Assembly: GCA_911728435.2 (NCBI GenBank)
Contig: OU452208.1
Span: 5,456,001 to 5,520,000 of the forward strand
Source of the DNA: Apoderus coryli
Taxonomy: Eukaryota; Arthropoda; Insecta; Coleoptera; Attelabidae
Direction of reading: 5' to 3'
Length of the DNA: 64,000 nucleotides
Positions 38,801-49,025 of the stretch are shown here, piece by piece. Below the pieces are notes generated by a model that was not told the origin of the DNA, made no database searches, and saw only the letters and a list, made by a program, of their open reading frames with translations. Each line of letters opens with the position of its first letter. The first letter of the stretch is position 1. The position numbers and the translations under genes are program-made.

Positions 38801-39479
38801 CTTTATTTTTAACTAATGACGAAATATACCCAAAAATAGTGGCACTTAGTTGTTTGAAGCTACAACTAACACATAGAAACTACCCGCAGCTAACATGTAA
38901 AATGTATAATCACCTACTGATTAGAGGGTTTATTTTATTTTTAATTTATTTTTTGTATATTCAGATAATAATGCTAATAAAAAAATTTGGTTTGATATTT
39001 ACAATATCACAACAAAATTATATAAAACGTGATATTTTTAAAACATTCCTTTCATTTTGTTTTCAAAATGAACATTTCCACTGAGCTGCTCTATTTTATA
39101 CCAACTAAATATTAAAACCTCGTAATGAATGTAATGAATGGAATCGTGTTAAAAGCCAAAATGCACTTTATATAAATGAACATTTTTGATGCTTTTGTAT
39201 TACTATTAAATTAATAAATAGTGAAAATGATGTACAATTTATTTTAGCAAATTTAACTTAAATGCAACGAGATTTGTAATAAATTATCTACGTTATTCTG
39301 TTAAATGTCGCGTACTTATATATTATGCCCTCTTAAACAAACGCATTAACAAAATATACAATGTGTCCATAAAGGAAGGGTATATATTTATAAATTCAAT
39401 AAAAAAGTAAACAACAACAACATTGAATGGATTATTTAATAAAATAAAAAAGTAAAAGTTAATTTGTTCATATTTTTGG
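38801..39479. other. Spacer
   Basis: AT-rich, no gene. Part of the 3' side of the next transposase may extend to about 39320. Confidence 0.4.
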
Positions 39480-40312
39480 GACACTTTGTAGAGAAAGTTT
39501 TGGAAAATTAAGCGGCAAATTTTATGTTGTCCAAATGTTGACCATTGCGCTGCTGGCACTACACATCTCTCTGCAAATGGCGGCCATTTCGGTGCGGATG
39601 TTATGCTTCAATTAAAGTAGAGTTCTTGGTTTGTTTGTGAACACTTTCTGTTTAAGGTATCCTCATAACAAATAATCTGGGCTTCTATAGGAAGCCAGTT
39701 GATGGTGGCTCGGCGAGAGATCACTTTTTCTGGGAAAAGTTGATTGACAACCGCAAGCGATTGGTGGAGGTGGCCCTATCTTGTTGACACCATGTTTCAA
39801 TAATAAAACCTTTAAAATCCCGCAGTTGTGTAGCCAAAAAGTTCCTTAACATATCGCAATACTGTTCACGGTTTCCCGTAAACGCTCGACCTCGCAAGTC
39901 TTCAAAAAAATAAGGCCCAATCTGCCTTCACCAGACATGGCAGCCCATGCAATAACTTTTGGACTATGTGGTGGTCGTTCATCTGTCTCTGTAGGAATTT
40001 CGTTCGCCACGTAGCGGCAGTTATGTTTGTTTGCGTGCTCGTTTAAGTGAAAATGCTTCGTCACTAAACAGAATGTTGAGAACTGTTGAAGCATTTCATT
40101 TGCAAAATTCAGTCAAAGCGGATAGCGGTAACGTTTATTTCTTGAACGAGCTGAATTTTGTATGCTGTAAGATGTAAATATTGCTTTAAAATTTTGGGCA
40201 ACGACGCTTTTAAATCGAAGGCCTTGACTGCCTTTGGGAACTGAGTGAGACGGATTTTGATACACTGAAACTCTTACTTCTTTAATCGTTTGTTGGGTTC
40301 GCATAGAGCGCA
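39480..40312 (-). pseudogene. IS630-like transposase, heavily decayed
   Basis: Minus strand, in order: RTQQTIKEVRVSVYQNPSHS VPKGSQ (DNA-binding linker), LNFANEMLQQF, then TKHFHLNEHANKHNCRYVAN, PPHSPKVIAWAAMSGEGRLG, then after several breaks LFPEKVISRRATINWLP and RTEMAAICREMC. The set (R-T-P-x-I--VR, FA-EML, HFHLNG-VNKQN-RY, HSPKV-VW-AIS, VISRRGDVNWP) belongs to a large insect family of DDE_3 transposases. The last catalytic region is scrambled. No terminal repeats seen. Confidence 0.75.
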
Positions 40313-41829
40313 GGTAGGTGACGTTGATTGTGAATTACATAAGATTCTGCACGATATACTGCCTGGGCGGCTGGTCTAGATGCCTGTCAAATATTTTAAT
40401 GCATTTTTCAGAAACTTCCCGTGAAACGATTTTGATCAAAATTTGGCACGGTAATATAGGTTCGGTGGCAATACAATATTATAAAAAAATTGGGGCGTAA
40501 ACGCTGGGTGAGGGGTGTAAAAAGGGTAAATTCATAACTGCGAAACCAAAGCAGATACGAACTTCCGGTTTTCAGTTTTATCATTTGATCTGTGGTCATA
40601 ATACAATTTAATATAAAAAATGAGAGTAGTGGTGAACGGTATGAAGGGAGTATTTTCATAAATTTAAATCCAAAGTAGATTAGACGAACATGAGGTTTTC
40701 AGATAGTAACGTATTAGTAAAGATTTGCAACCTTGGAACCAAAGCAGATATAAGCAAACTTAAACGTATTATATAATATTCCACTAAGGCTATCGTTTAT
40801 TATCTACATTTTAATAAATAGAAATCTGCCAAAGAATTATTTACTTTTTATTTATTCTTTTTTTTAATAAAATTGTTTAGCCTAAAAAGTTAGCTATTGT
40901 TAATTTATTATTTTCTTTCTAGGTCTGACATTTTTCTACTTTTCTTTCTTTTTGAACTTTCTTCAATCTTTTTTGTCGGTGTACCCGCCGAATTCGCTAC
41001 ATTTAAAGAATGTTTAATTTCCACGAATTCACTTGATTCCACTTGCTTTTAAACTGAGGCAAATATGTCTTTTGAATTGCTTGTTTCACTATTTTGAATT
41101 CGTCGTCGAATAATTTAAACTGCTGCTTCAAATTACTTAAAAATATATGCTCATCACCTTTTAAATCGATAACACTATCAGAAAGACACTTTCTACTGAT
41201 CTTTAACATTTTTTGACATTAACTTTTAACTCGGTAACACCCTCAAAACTACACTTTTAACTGATAATGATATTTTTGTAAAACTATTTTCTCATGCATC
41301 AAATAAGTTAACTTTTACAAAAACATATTCTGATGAATTATGGACATGCACGGTCTGCTTTAAAAATTCATATTGTCTGAATGGGCAAACTCGGGCAGAT
41401 AAAAGTAAATGTTTATGAAACACGGTGAATTAAAGTTTATTTTTAGTGGTGAATCTAATCTTCGGCAGACTTCGCAAATTATTTATTTTCTTACAGAAAA
41501 TGGAAAATTCCATAAAAGAATGTGTGTGTATGTTAACTTGCAAATTTGATTTATTGAACTTAAAGAAAGTTATTTTAGCAAACCAAATATTACCCATGAT
41601 TAAGTTTAAAAAACATAGTCTTACCTTACAAAAATACATTCAAGTTAAATTTTAAAACAGGAATTGCAGAAAAATACTTTATTGATATTTTGTTCACTTT
41701 ATTAAAATACAAGAATTCCCTTGAGGGATTTCCCAGTTGTTTTGTGGTAGTTTTATCTATGACAAAAGTCATTGTGGGTTATATAAAAAAAACTGAAGAT
41801 ATGGGTTGAAAACCTAATCAAATAAATAG
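40313..41829. other. Spacer with short diverged repeats
   Basis: ACCAAAGCAGATAYRAACTT and GGTTTTCAG recur near 40541-40580, 40668-40705 and 40738-40760, roughly 70-125 bp apart. A 69-codon minus frame (41003-41209, SDSVIDLKGDEHIFLSNLKQ) is unrecognised. No gene claimed. Confidence 0.4.
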
Positions 41830-42475
41830 AATTACATTTGAGACACACTGTATATAAATAAATTTTATGAGACCATTCTAACAAACTAAGAAAACTCAAA
41901 AGTTTTACTATTAATTAGGTTTCGCCGTGCCCAAAAATCTTAAAAAATAAATTAAAACGTTCCCTTGTATCTAAATTGTATAACTACAAAACTTAAAAAC
42001 CCATACAGAGGGGTAGTGAAACTCTAAAAAATATCAAAGAAATCATTTTTTACATCCTACGTCGATAACTTTATTAAGGACATTAATAAATGAGTGGGAA
42101 ATGTTTTGAGTTACCCCGTAGAAAACCTCTAGGAACTATATAGTTTCACCCTAATGTATTCTATCACTGATAAGGTTCTGTCGTGTCTAAAAGTCTTAAA
42201 TAATAAATAGAAACATTTTTGAGTTACCCCGTAGATAACCTCTAGGAGCTTATAGTTTAACTTTCAAAGAAATCTTGAATTGAAATCTAAAGAAATCAAA
42301 AAATTATTCTAAATATTACTTTTTTGTCCTTAACAAAATAAAGAAATACATTTTTGACTCACTGCGTATATACCCATAGATAAATTTAATGTGTATGCTA
42401 AAAATTTCTAAACATTTAAAAGTTATTCGGAAAATTTGTTAAATGTGGGCTAATTGTTTTGTATCACCCTGTACA
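41830..42475. repeat. Diverged tandem-like repeat block
   Basis: TTTTGAGTTACCCCGTAGA followed by AACCTCTAGGA-CT-ATAGTTT occurs at 42107-42151 and 42212-42252. An AGGTT(T)C-GTCGTG(T/C)C-AAA-TCTTAAA block occurs at 41920 and 42173. Related GACWCACTG(T/C)GTATATA and TCACCCTGTACA pieces are at 41833, 42358 and 42459. Consistent with several old copies of one short element. Confidence 0.55.
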
Positions 42476-44950
42476 TGCTGCTTATTAATTAATGTATATT
42501 TATATCTAATTCATTATTACTGCCAAGTCATTTTATTTTTACACTAGTTGTGATGGTGATTCATCTTAGACCTCCTCTAATCATTGTAGAGTAGAATCTG
42601 GAATATGCCGAACCTAATTTTGATTGTTTTTGTTTATATTGTAAATAATTAAATGTTGGTTACCCATTAAATGCGTCCTAGGCTAAACTGTGGGTTAATT
42701 TCAGTTGGATTGGTGTCTCTGGAGATGTTGTAGAGATCGTGTTAGCCTCATTTTTGAGCACTTAACCGTTGATGACTTATTAGCCAGTAGTACGCGCTGA
42801 TTCATTTAGATATTGATGTTATTGTATTTCTACGAATAGTATGATATTAGATTAGATTAACTAATTACTACCTTTGTCAATTTTCGTGTTTTCAGAGACT
42901 TTTTGGTACTATCTATTGGTTTCGATTTCTTGGTCAATTTATAATGTTTTGTGTTTGATCGTTCTTGTAATAATGTATCTTAGTACTATTGTTTTGCGAA
43001 TTGAAAATTAGGCATTTATTAAAGTAAACAAACCTAACCTGTATACATTTATTATGTTATGTATGTTGGAAAAAATACGTATTAATGAAAGATAATGTAA
43101 TACTACTAATATACATTTATACTGGATATTACTACAATATTTCCAGCTGATTGTTCGTAATTTTATTTAAATAAATAATAAATATAGGAAATTTGTTTAG
43201 CCAACTCAAATTTATTTATGATATATGACACTTGTCATAATTTCCAGCGATGAGGATTTTGGCATTGTTGTCAGATTTAGTTTAAACTGGTATGAAAATG
43301 AACTATATTTAAGAACGTTAATATTTTTGTAAAAATAAAATAAAATAAAGCTTGCCTAATTTAGGTTTTCGGGTTAATTACGCATTTAGATTTGGGTTGG
43401 GGGTATAAATAGATGTCGGATTGCTCGATTGATTTCGGTATTACGCAATCAATGAGTACGTGACTGACAATGTTGAAAATGTTCAACTAAAGTGTGGCCC
43501 CGGCGGTTTTTGTAATTTTTCTTAGGTGTTGTCAAATTTTGAATGAATTCAATTGCATGAAATATAATTAATACTAATATACTAATAACAACGAAATTAT
43601 TTTAGCAAAGGTAAAATAAAATAAACTTGGGGAAATTAAGATTATATTTGATTAAACATCTAGGGGTGTATCGGGTCTAAATAGGTTTCAGTTTAATTAA
43701 GCTATTGCGCGAATAGTAGGTAAGTACGAGGTGTAGGATAGGGATAATTTCAAAGACATTGTTTAAGCGTGTAGATTCCATAACAATAACACACAAATCT
43801 GTTTTCTTTTCTACTGACTTTACTTTAATGAAAAAAGTGATGATTTGGGAACTATTTTAAAAATGTTTCCCTTCAAAGAAGCCTCAACAAAATTATTGTA
43901 TTGAGCTGACTATTTAAACGTATGTTAAAACACATGGCATATTTTAAACTTATTTTGATTGTCAGAAATCCTGGCCTAGGCTTTACCGTGTTTTCGTTGA
44001 AGATTAGAGAAGTGCGTTTTATTATAGTTAATCTACATACCTTGGAAAACTTCTGAGATTGAAATTATTCTTTTGACGCAGTATTTTTTTATGGTACTAA
44101 TTATATGATCTTTATTATGCTAAATGTGATTAAAACATAATGACATGGAATATTTTATATATACTTTTTTTTTAATCACGTATGGCCGGGAAATTACATT
44201 AGAGCACACCACTGTGCGCCGCCCCGTTAGTCGTCGGATTCACCCTGTATTTAGTTACTTTTTCAAATGTCCTATATTTGAAGGGTATAATGTAAATAAA
44301 TTAAAACAAAATAACAGTAAATGCAACTATATTAATTATTATTGTTTATACTGTTTGAATGAAATATTTATTTCGCGAATTTAGGTTGTGATGGGTAAAA
44401 ACATATTATATTTTATTTGATGAAATATAAAACAGAATATTTATATACTGTTTATTGCATTTTATTTTTTGAACTTTTATGAGCGAGCAATGCAGTTTGC
44501 AGCAAAATATTGGGTTGCATCAAAAATATCCACGGTCATATTACAGTGCTATTAAATTAGCTTGTTCACATTTTAAACGGCTGTAACTTCTTTATTTTTC
44601 ATCCTATAGTAGTAGGGAACGAAAAAACCATTCGTGGTGCAGTGGCCATAATGAAATTTAATATTATACAGGGTTTTAAAAAAGTTATATACGGGTCAAG
44701 GTCATGTTTAAATAATTCTTTTCTGTTTATGTGATTAAATCCAATTAAAAATTTAAATTTGTGATTATTTATTGAACACTTAACTTCTTCATCTGTTCTG
44801 ACTGGACCTTTTCGACTAATCAACCTATTGATTTAGCTAGTTTCTCACCAACTGGCCAAAATAGGCTCGTGCGCCATTATGTTCGAAAAAATCTCCAAGC
44901 GAGTGCGTATACGAACATCCTCCATAGTTCTGCCAGAGTATTTAGGAGAT
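42476..44950. other. AT-rich spacer, 2.5 kb
   Basis: No gene. Small frames at 44145-44384 and 44599-44823 have no motif. TTCACCCTGTATTTAG at about 44240 looks like a MITE end. Confidence 0.4.
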
Positions 44951-44964
44951 AATTTTTTACTAAA

Positions 44965-46030
44965 TATAGTAACCAATCAAATTACTTAATTTTAAGTCAT
45001 GTGTGAAATTTCATCCAATCACCTCTGGATTACAGTGATAATACCCTACATGTGGTGTTTTCAGTTTGGTGTTTTTTTTTTTATTAAAAATTAATTAAAC
45101 GTCAAACTGACAACTGGTTTAAAAATATCGCGAAGATTTGGTATTGCATCTAACGATGCAATTAATGATATTATATCTAATAATATACCAAAAAATACAA
45201 TCAACTCAAAAAAATATGTATGGAAAATATTTCTCGAGTTTTGTGCGACCAGAGAATACGAACTGAATGCTGAAACGAGTTTCCATAATTTGGCTAATAC
45301 ATTGAAATATTATGCGGAAAATATGAGAAAAGCTGACGGAACTGAATATAAAGAAGGAACTGTAAAAACAATTTGGAATACTACGAGTAGGCTACTCCAG
45401 GAAAAATACTTCAATGACTTCAAAATTGTATTCGACCCGTTTACCAGTGTGATATTCAAAAAAGCGCGAGATGCAAGAAATGCAAAACGTAAAAGATTCC
45501 AGCAGGATCCAAACAAACGAAAATGCAGTTCATCAAATTTGAGTTCAAGTGATTTGGCTAGAATCATTGGATTATGGGATGAATGTACACCAGAAGGTTT
45601 ACAAAAAAAATTTTACCATATCGTAGTTGTTGAGTTAGCTTGGCGAGGTGGTGAAGCAGCTGATTGCCTTATAGATTATTTCACGATTGAGAAAAATAAT
45701 GATGGAACGCCAACCAACAGAATTGAATACAATCCAATATTCAGTAAAACATGCCAAGGAGTATCGAAAAGTTGCACAAATAGTAAGTTAGCCATTTGGC
45801 AAATATAGGAATTCCTGAACAGCAATTAATAAAAAAAACACTACATAGCAGCTCTAATTCAATTAAACCGTACTTGAATATTAACCAAGAACGCCATGAT
45901 GAAATAATCAACACCATCCGAGGAATTTCTTCAACAGTGGACATTAACAATTCATCAACTTCAGCAAACTCTTCTTCCAATTCAACATTTACCAATTGTA
46001 CTTTTCACAACTGTAGTTTTAAATAAAAAT
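44965..46030 (+). mobile_element. Crypton-type element, copy 1
   Basis: Carries a tyrosine-recombinase-like frame (next entry) and about 160 bp of 5' flank that is shared with an inverted copy at 51291-51660, which sets the left limit near 44965. No terminal repeats are seen, as expected for Cryptons. Confidence 0.7.
45125..46026 (+). pseudogene. Crypton tyrosine recombinase, internally deleted
   Basis: Frame 1 from 45125: RRFGIASNDAINDI, NTINSKKYVWKIFLEFCATR (core-binding start), FHNLANTLKYYAENMRKADG, EYKEGTVKTIWNTTSRLL, then LAWRGGEAADCLIDYF with the first catalytic Arg (RGGE). Frame 2 from 45796: ANIGIPEQQLIKKTLHSSS, SIKPYLNINQERHDEI, where the Tyr of KPYLN stands at the nucleophile position, ending NCTFHNCSF. 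The pattern is that of Crypton/ZMYM-type recombinases. The region with Lys and HxxR between these parts is missing, with a frameshift at the joint near 45785. The start codon is ATA at 45125-45127 where copy 2 has ATG. Inactive. Confidence 0.78.
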
Positions 46031-46137
46031 GAATAATATTTGTTTTATTAAAACTAATACATTTGGTATTGAAAATTATTAAACGTCAGATTCACAATCA
46101 AATTTTTGATATCTACAAAGTAAAAAATTATCTTACC
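46031..46137. other. Spacer between Crypton and hairpin
   Basis: Short AT-rich stretch, probably the 3' flank of the Crypton. Confidence 0.4.
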
Positions 46138-46311
46138 GAATACTCCTCGGGCCTTGATAAATACTCAAAATTTTGTCATAGAGAATCCTTCAAGCGAGTT
46201 GCTCAAGGATAATAGCCCTCGGCCTGCGGCCTTGTACTATTATCAAGCAACACGCTTTCGGCATTCTCTATGACAAAATTATCTCGGTACTATCAAGACC
46301 CTAGGGGTATT
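46138..46311. repeat. 174-nt imperfect palindrome
   Basis: Nested inverted pairs: 46138-46159 with 46291-46311 (ACTCCTCGGGCCTTGATA-like), 46169-46186 with 46263-46280 (AATTTTGTCATAGAGAAT, exact), and 46198-46215 with 46237-46251 (GTTGCT..GATAATAG). The centre is GC-rich (CCCTCGGCCTGCGGCC). It could form one long cruciform or RNA hairpin. Confidence 0.85.
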
Positions 46312-46394
46312 ACTACTGAAAATTCAAATATGAATTAGCGTTTAACCTATGTGGCACAAAAACAGGACTTAGGTATAGGTCCCCTATCATACAT

Positions 46395-46476
46395 AATAAT
46401 AATAATAATAATTCCGGCTAAAACATACCGAGATAATCGAGTTAATAAAAAAAAAAAATAATAATAATAATAATAA
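46395..46476. repeat. (AAT)n tracts around a short element tail
   Basis: (AAT)n at about 46396-46412 and again at 46450-46476, with TCCGGCTAAAACATACCGAG and an A-run between them. This looks like the tail of a further element that ended in (TAA)n. Confidence 0.7.
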
Positions 46477-47550
46477 TTTGTGAATCTGAAAGACGCACAG
46501 GAAAAGCAAATAGACTGTCTAAGGAAGTTCTTCTATGAGAAGGCAGAAACATCAATCTACCATAAAAAAATTATAAAAAGTGACAAGGATTTTACCCCCC
46601 TTAAATTAGCCAATAAAAAATATCAACCCATTGAAAAAGTTAACTCCATCGAAGAAAAAATTTTAAATTGGAAGTCGAAAGAACTACATGGTAGATACCC
46701 AGCACTCATCAACAATGAAGAGATTGACAATAAAGCATCAAACATGTGGCTTAAGAAAGGCAACATATTTGCAGAAACTGAAGGCTTTCTTATGGCAATT
46801 CAAGACCAAGTCATACCAACATTAAACTACCGAAAATACATTATAAAAGACCCCAACATACCAAACGATAAATGCCGCATATGCTTCACCAAATCGGAAA
46901 CAATAGAACACATAATATCAGGCTGCTCAACTTTAGCACCAACGGAATATCTAAAAAGACATGACAATGTTGCCAAGGTAATCCATCAAGAACTCCGAAA
47001 AAACGCAAAGATGCTGACAGACACTCTACCGTATTACCAATACAAGCCTGAGGCTGTAGAGGAAAGTGACACCCACAAAATATACTGGAACCGGACCATT
47101 CGCACAGACCATACTATCGAGAGCAACAGGCCAGATATTGTATACCAGGATAAGACAACAAAACATACTTACCTAATAGATGTGGCCATACCAGCTGCTC
47201 ATAATACCGTTGAAAAACAAAATGAAAAAATCCGCAAATACTTACCTTTAGCATCAGAAATCAAAACTCTGTGGAAACAAGAAAAAGTTATCGTTCTACC
47301 TATTATCATCGGCGCGACAGGTGAAATTCCAAAAAAACTCCACAAATACCTCTCGGATTTAAACTTACCGTCAACCCTATTTATAACCCTCAAGAAGATC
47401 GCCATCCTAGGAACCTGCCACATCGCACGTAAACTATTGAACACTGGAACCTGAAAAGAAAAACAAACATATAAATCCAGAACAAAATTCTTCACACTTG
47501 CATGCACTGCCGTGTGTAGAATACTTACCTGCAAAAGCAGAGAAAACCTG
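46477..47550 (+). mobile_element. R4/Dong-like retrotransposon 1, 5'-truncated, in (TAA)n
   Basis: Begins inside (AAT)n at 46476 and ends with (AAT)n at 47550-47563. Dong of Bombyx is known to insert in TAA repeats; the protein content here agrees. Confidence 0.82.
46480..47454 (+). CDS. R4/Dong-like ORF C-terminus with restriction-like endonuclease
   Basis: 324 codons, open throughout, ATG at 46480 right after the microsatellite. WLKKGNIFAETEGFLMAIQD and QVIPTLNYRKYI belong to the region after the RT fingers/palm. KCRICFTKSETIEHIISGC gives the CCHC knuckle (C-x2-C-x7-H-x4-C). NRPDIVYQDKTTKHTYLIDV is the restriction-like endonuclease core (PD...D-x-A) that cuts the target. PIIIGATGEIPKKLHKYL and a final LGTCHIARKLL complete the C-terminus typical of R4-clade elements. 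The RT palm (YADD) is absent through 5' truncation. An intact frame suggests recent arrival, though a truncated protein is unlikely to move by itself. Confidence 0.85.
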   Translation: MNLKDAQEKQIDCLRKFFYEKAETSIYHKKIIKSDKDFTPLKLANKKYQPIEKVNSIEEKILNWKSKELHGRYPALINNEEIDNKASNMWLKKGNIFAETEGFLMAIQDQVIPTLNYRKYIIKDPNIPNDKCRICFTKSETIEHIISGCSTLAPTEYLKRHDNVAKVIHQELRKNAKMLTDTLPYYQYKPEAVEESDTHKIYWNRTIRTDHTIESNRPDIVYQDKTTKHTYLIDVAIPAAHNTVEKQNEKIRKYLPLASEIKTLWKQEKVIVLPIIIGATGEIPKKLHKYLSDLNLPSTLFITLKKIAILGTCHIARKLLNTGT

Positions 47551-47563
47551 AAATAATAATAAT
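47550..47563. repeat. (AAT)n between the two R4/Dong-like elements
   Basis: Short AAATAATAATAAT run that closes element 1 and precedes element 2. Confidence 0.8.
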
Positions 47564-47574
47564 ATATACACTAA

Positions 47575-47991
47575 CTATATAACCCATTCCCGTTTTTACA
47601 AAACGATCATTATAAACTTTATTGGGATTTCCCAATAATCACAGATAGACCTATCGCAAGTAATCGTCCTGACATAACCCTGGTAGACCGGAAAAATAAG
47701 ACTGCTTACTTCGTCGATATTTCTCACCCGGCTGACCACAACCTCCTAAATAAAGAGAAAGAAAAAATAAATAAGTATCAAGACCTTTGTACGGAATTTA
47801 AGAATATTTATAAACTGGATAAGGTACTTACTGTTCCTATTATAATATCAGTGACGGGACTGATTGGGAAAAACCTGCCACGCTTTCTGAAACAAATAGA
47901 CATTGATCAGCGAAACATAACATTGATGCAAAGATCGGTGATCCCTGAGTCATGTAGAATCATGAGAAAAACCCTAAACTTGCCTGAATAG
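47575..47991 (+). pseudogene. R4/Dong-like endonuclease remnant 2
   Basis: About 138 codons without an ATG at the start: HYKLYWDFPIITDRPIASNR, PDITLVDRKNKTAYFVDISH, then KYQDLCTEFKNIY, TVPIIISVTGLIGKNLPRFL and RIMRKTLNLPE followed by TAG 47989-47991. It aligns with element 1 (NRPDI...V-D-x-x-K-T-Y--D) but differs at most positions, so they are two families or old relatives. The frame is open but 5'-truncated. Confidence 0.8.
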
Positions 47992-48260
47992 AGTATAAAG
48001 GCCGCGGATAAAAAGTTGGACATCTGGAAAAAAAAAGGAAAAAGTAAATGAATGATAAATAAATATAAGTTTTAAATACGTACCTTGATTCCCTCCCCTA
48101 TTTAAAGAAAAAGTATATACTTATTAATAATATCTGAAACATACTTAATAAAATCCTAGAAGTACTTACCGTGTTAAAACAAATCTGTAGTGATTGATTA
48201 TCAAACCCCACTGCAGAATTTCTCCTATCTGGAAGAATGTAGAAGGATGTAAAAAAAAAA
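47575..48260 (+). mobile_element. R4/Dong-like retrotransposon 2, 5'-truncated
   Basis: Coding remnant (47575-47991) plus 270 bp of 3' untranslated sequence, ending with an A-run and (TAA)n at 48261-48279. Arranged head to tail with element 1. Confidence 0.78.
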
Positions 48261-48279
48261 TAATAATAATAATAATAAT
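48261..48279. repeat. (TAA)n shared by two elements
   Basis: Ends R4/Dong-like element 2 on the plus strand and, read in complement, ends the minus-strand LINE that starts at 48280. Confidence 0.8.
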
Positions 48280-49025
48280 GCAGTTTATTTGTAATCCCAA
48301 AATTAACATTAAAAATACAACAATATAATAGTAGCTACATAAAAATATAGTAAAACAAAAAATATGTCACATAATATCACCTAAAAATAGCTTAGCCAAG
48401 GATTACAAAATGGGTTAAAAGGCAGTTAACACTGATTTGAAATTTTAACCCAAGAAAGCATAGTTACATACAAAAATAACATATCTAATGGATGTGCACT
48501 GATGGCAAATAACAATATTCTTCTTAAAACTAAACAAAGATATTTTCCTTTAATTGATTGACAACAATTAAAATCTAAGAGAGAAAAAACACTCATTCCA
48601 ACTCTACTCCTTATTAATGTGCTTGCAAATGTACAATCTGTTTCTTAAATAAATATTTTCGGTAGGCAATTCTGAAACCGGCCAACGACAGCTCTTTAAA
48701 CGATGATGGAATTTTGTTATAAGTCGCGTAAACAACAAACGAAAATGATCTCAAAAAAATTGCGCTGCGACCTGTCCAAACATAAAAAAAATACTGCTTG
48801 GAATTTGGTTTTTCGAACAGCTCTCGTATTCTTATTACTCCAGAAATAAGAGTTAAAGATTTTAAAACTTTGTCTCTTAAAATGGTTTCCTCATCAGTCC
48901 ATAAAATTTGTGTTATTATATCATTGTTTAGAATCCATAGGCAAAACCTAACCCAAAGTACTATTTTTTACAGCCCGCAAGTTTTAATTAGAAATATTTT
49001 TAGACCATCACCCGGCCTACTTTAG
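48280..49025 (-). mobile_element. LINE 3' end, minus strand
   Basis: The minus strand carries a worn end of an RT protein, for example SFSFVVYATYNKIPSSFKEL followed by IAYRKYLFKKQIVH near 48640-48760, typical of Jockey/CR1-type LINE C-termini, then an untranslated stretch to the (ATT)n tail at 48261-48279. Upstream coding motifs are not seen. Confidence 0.6.
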
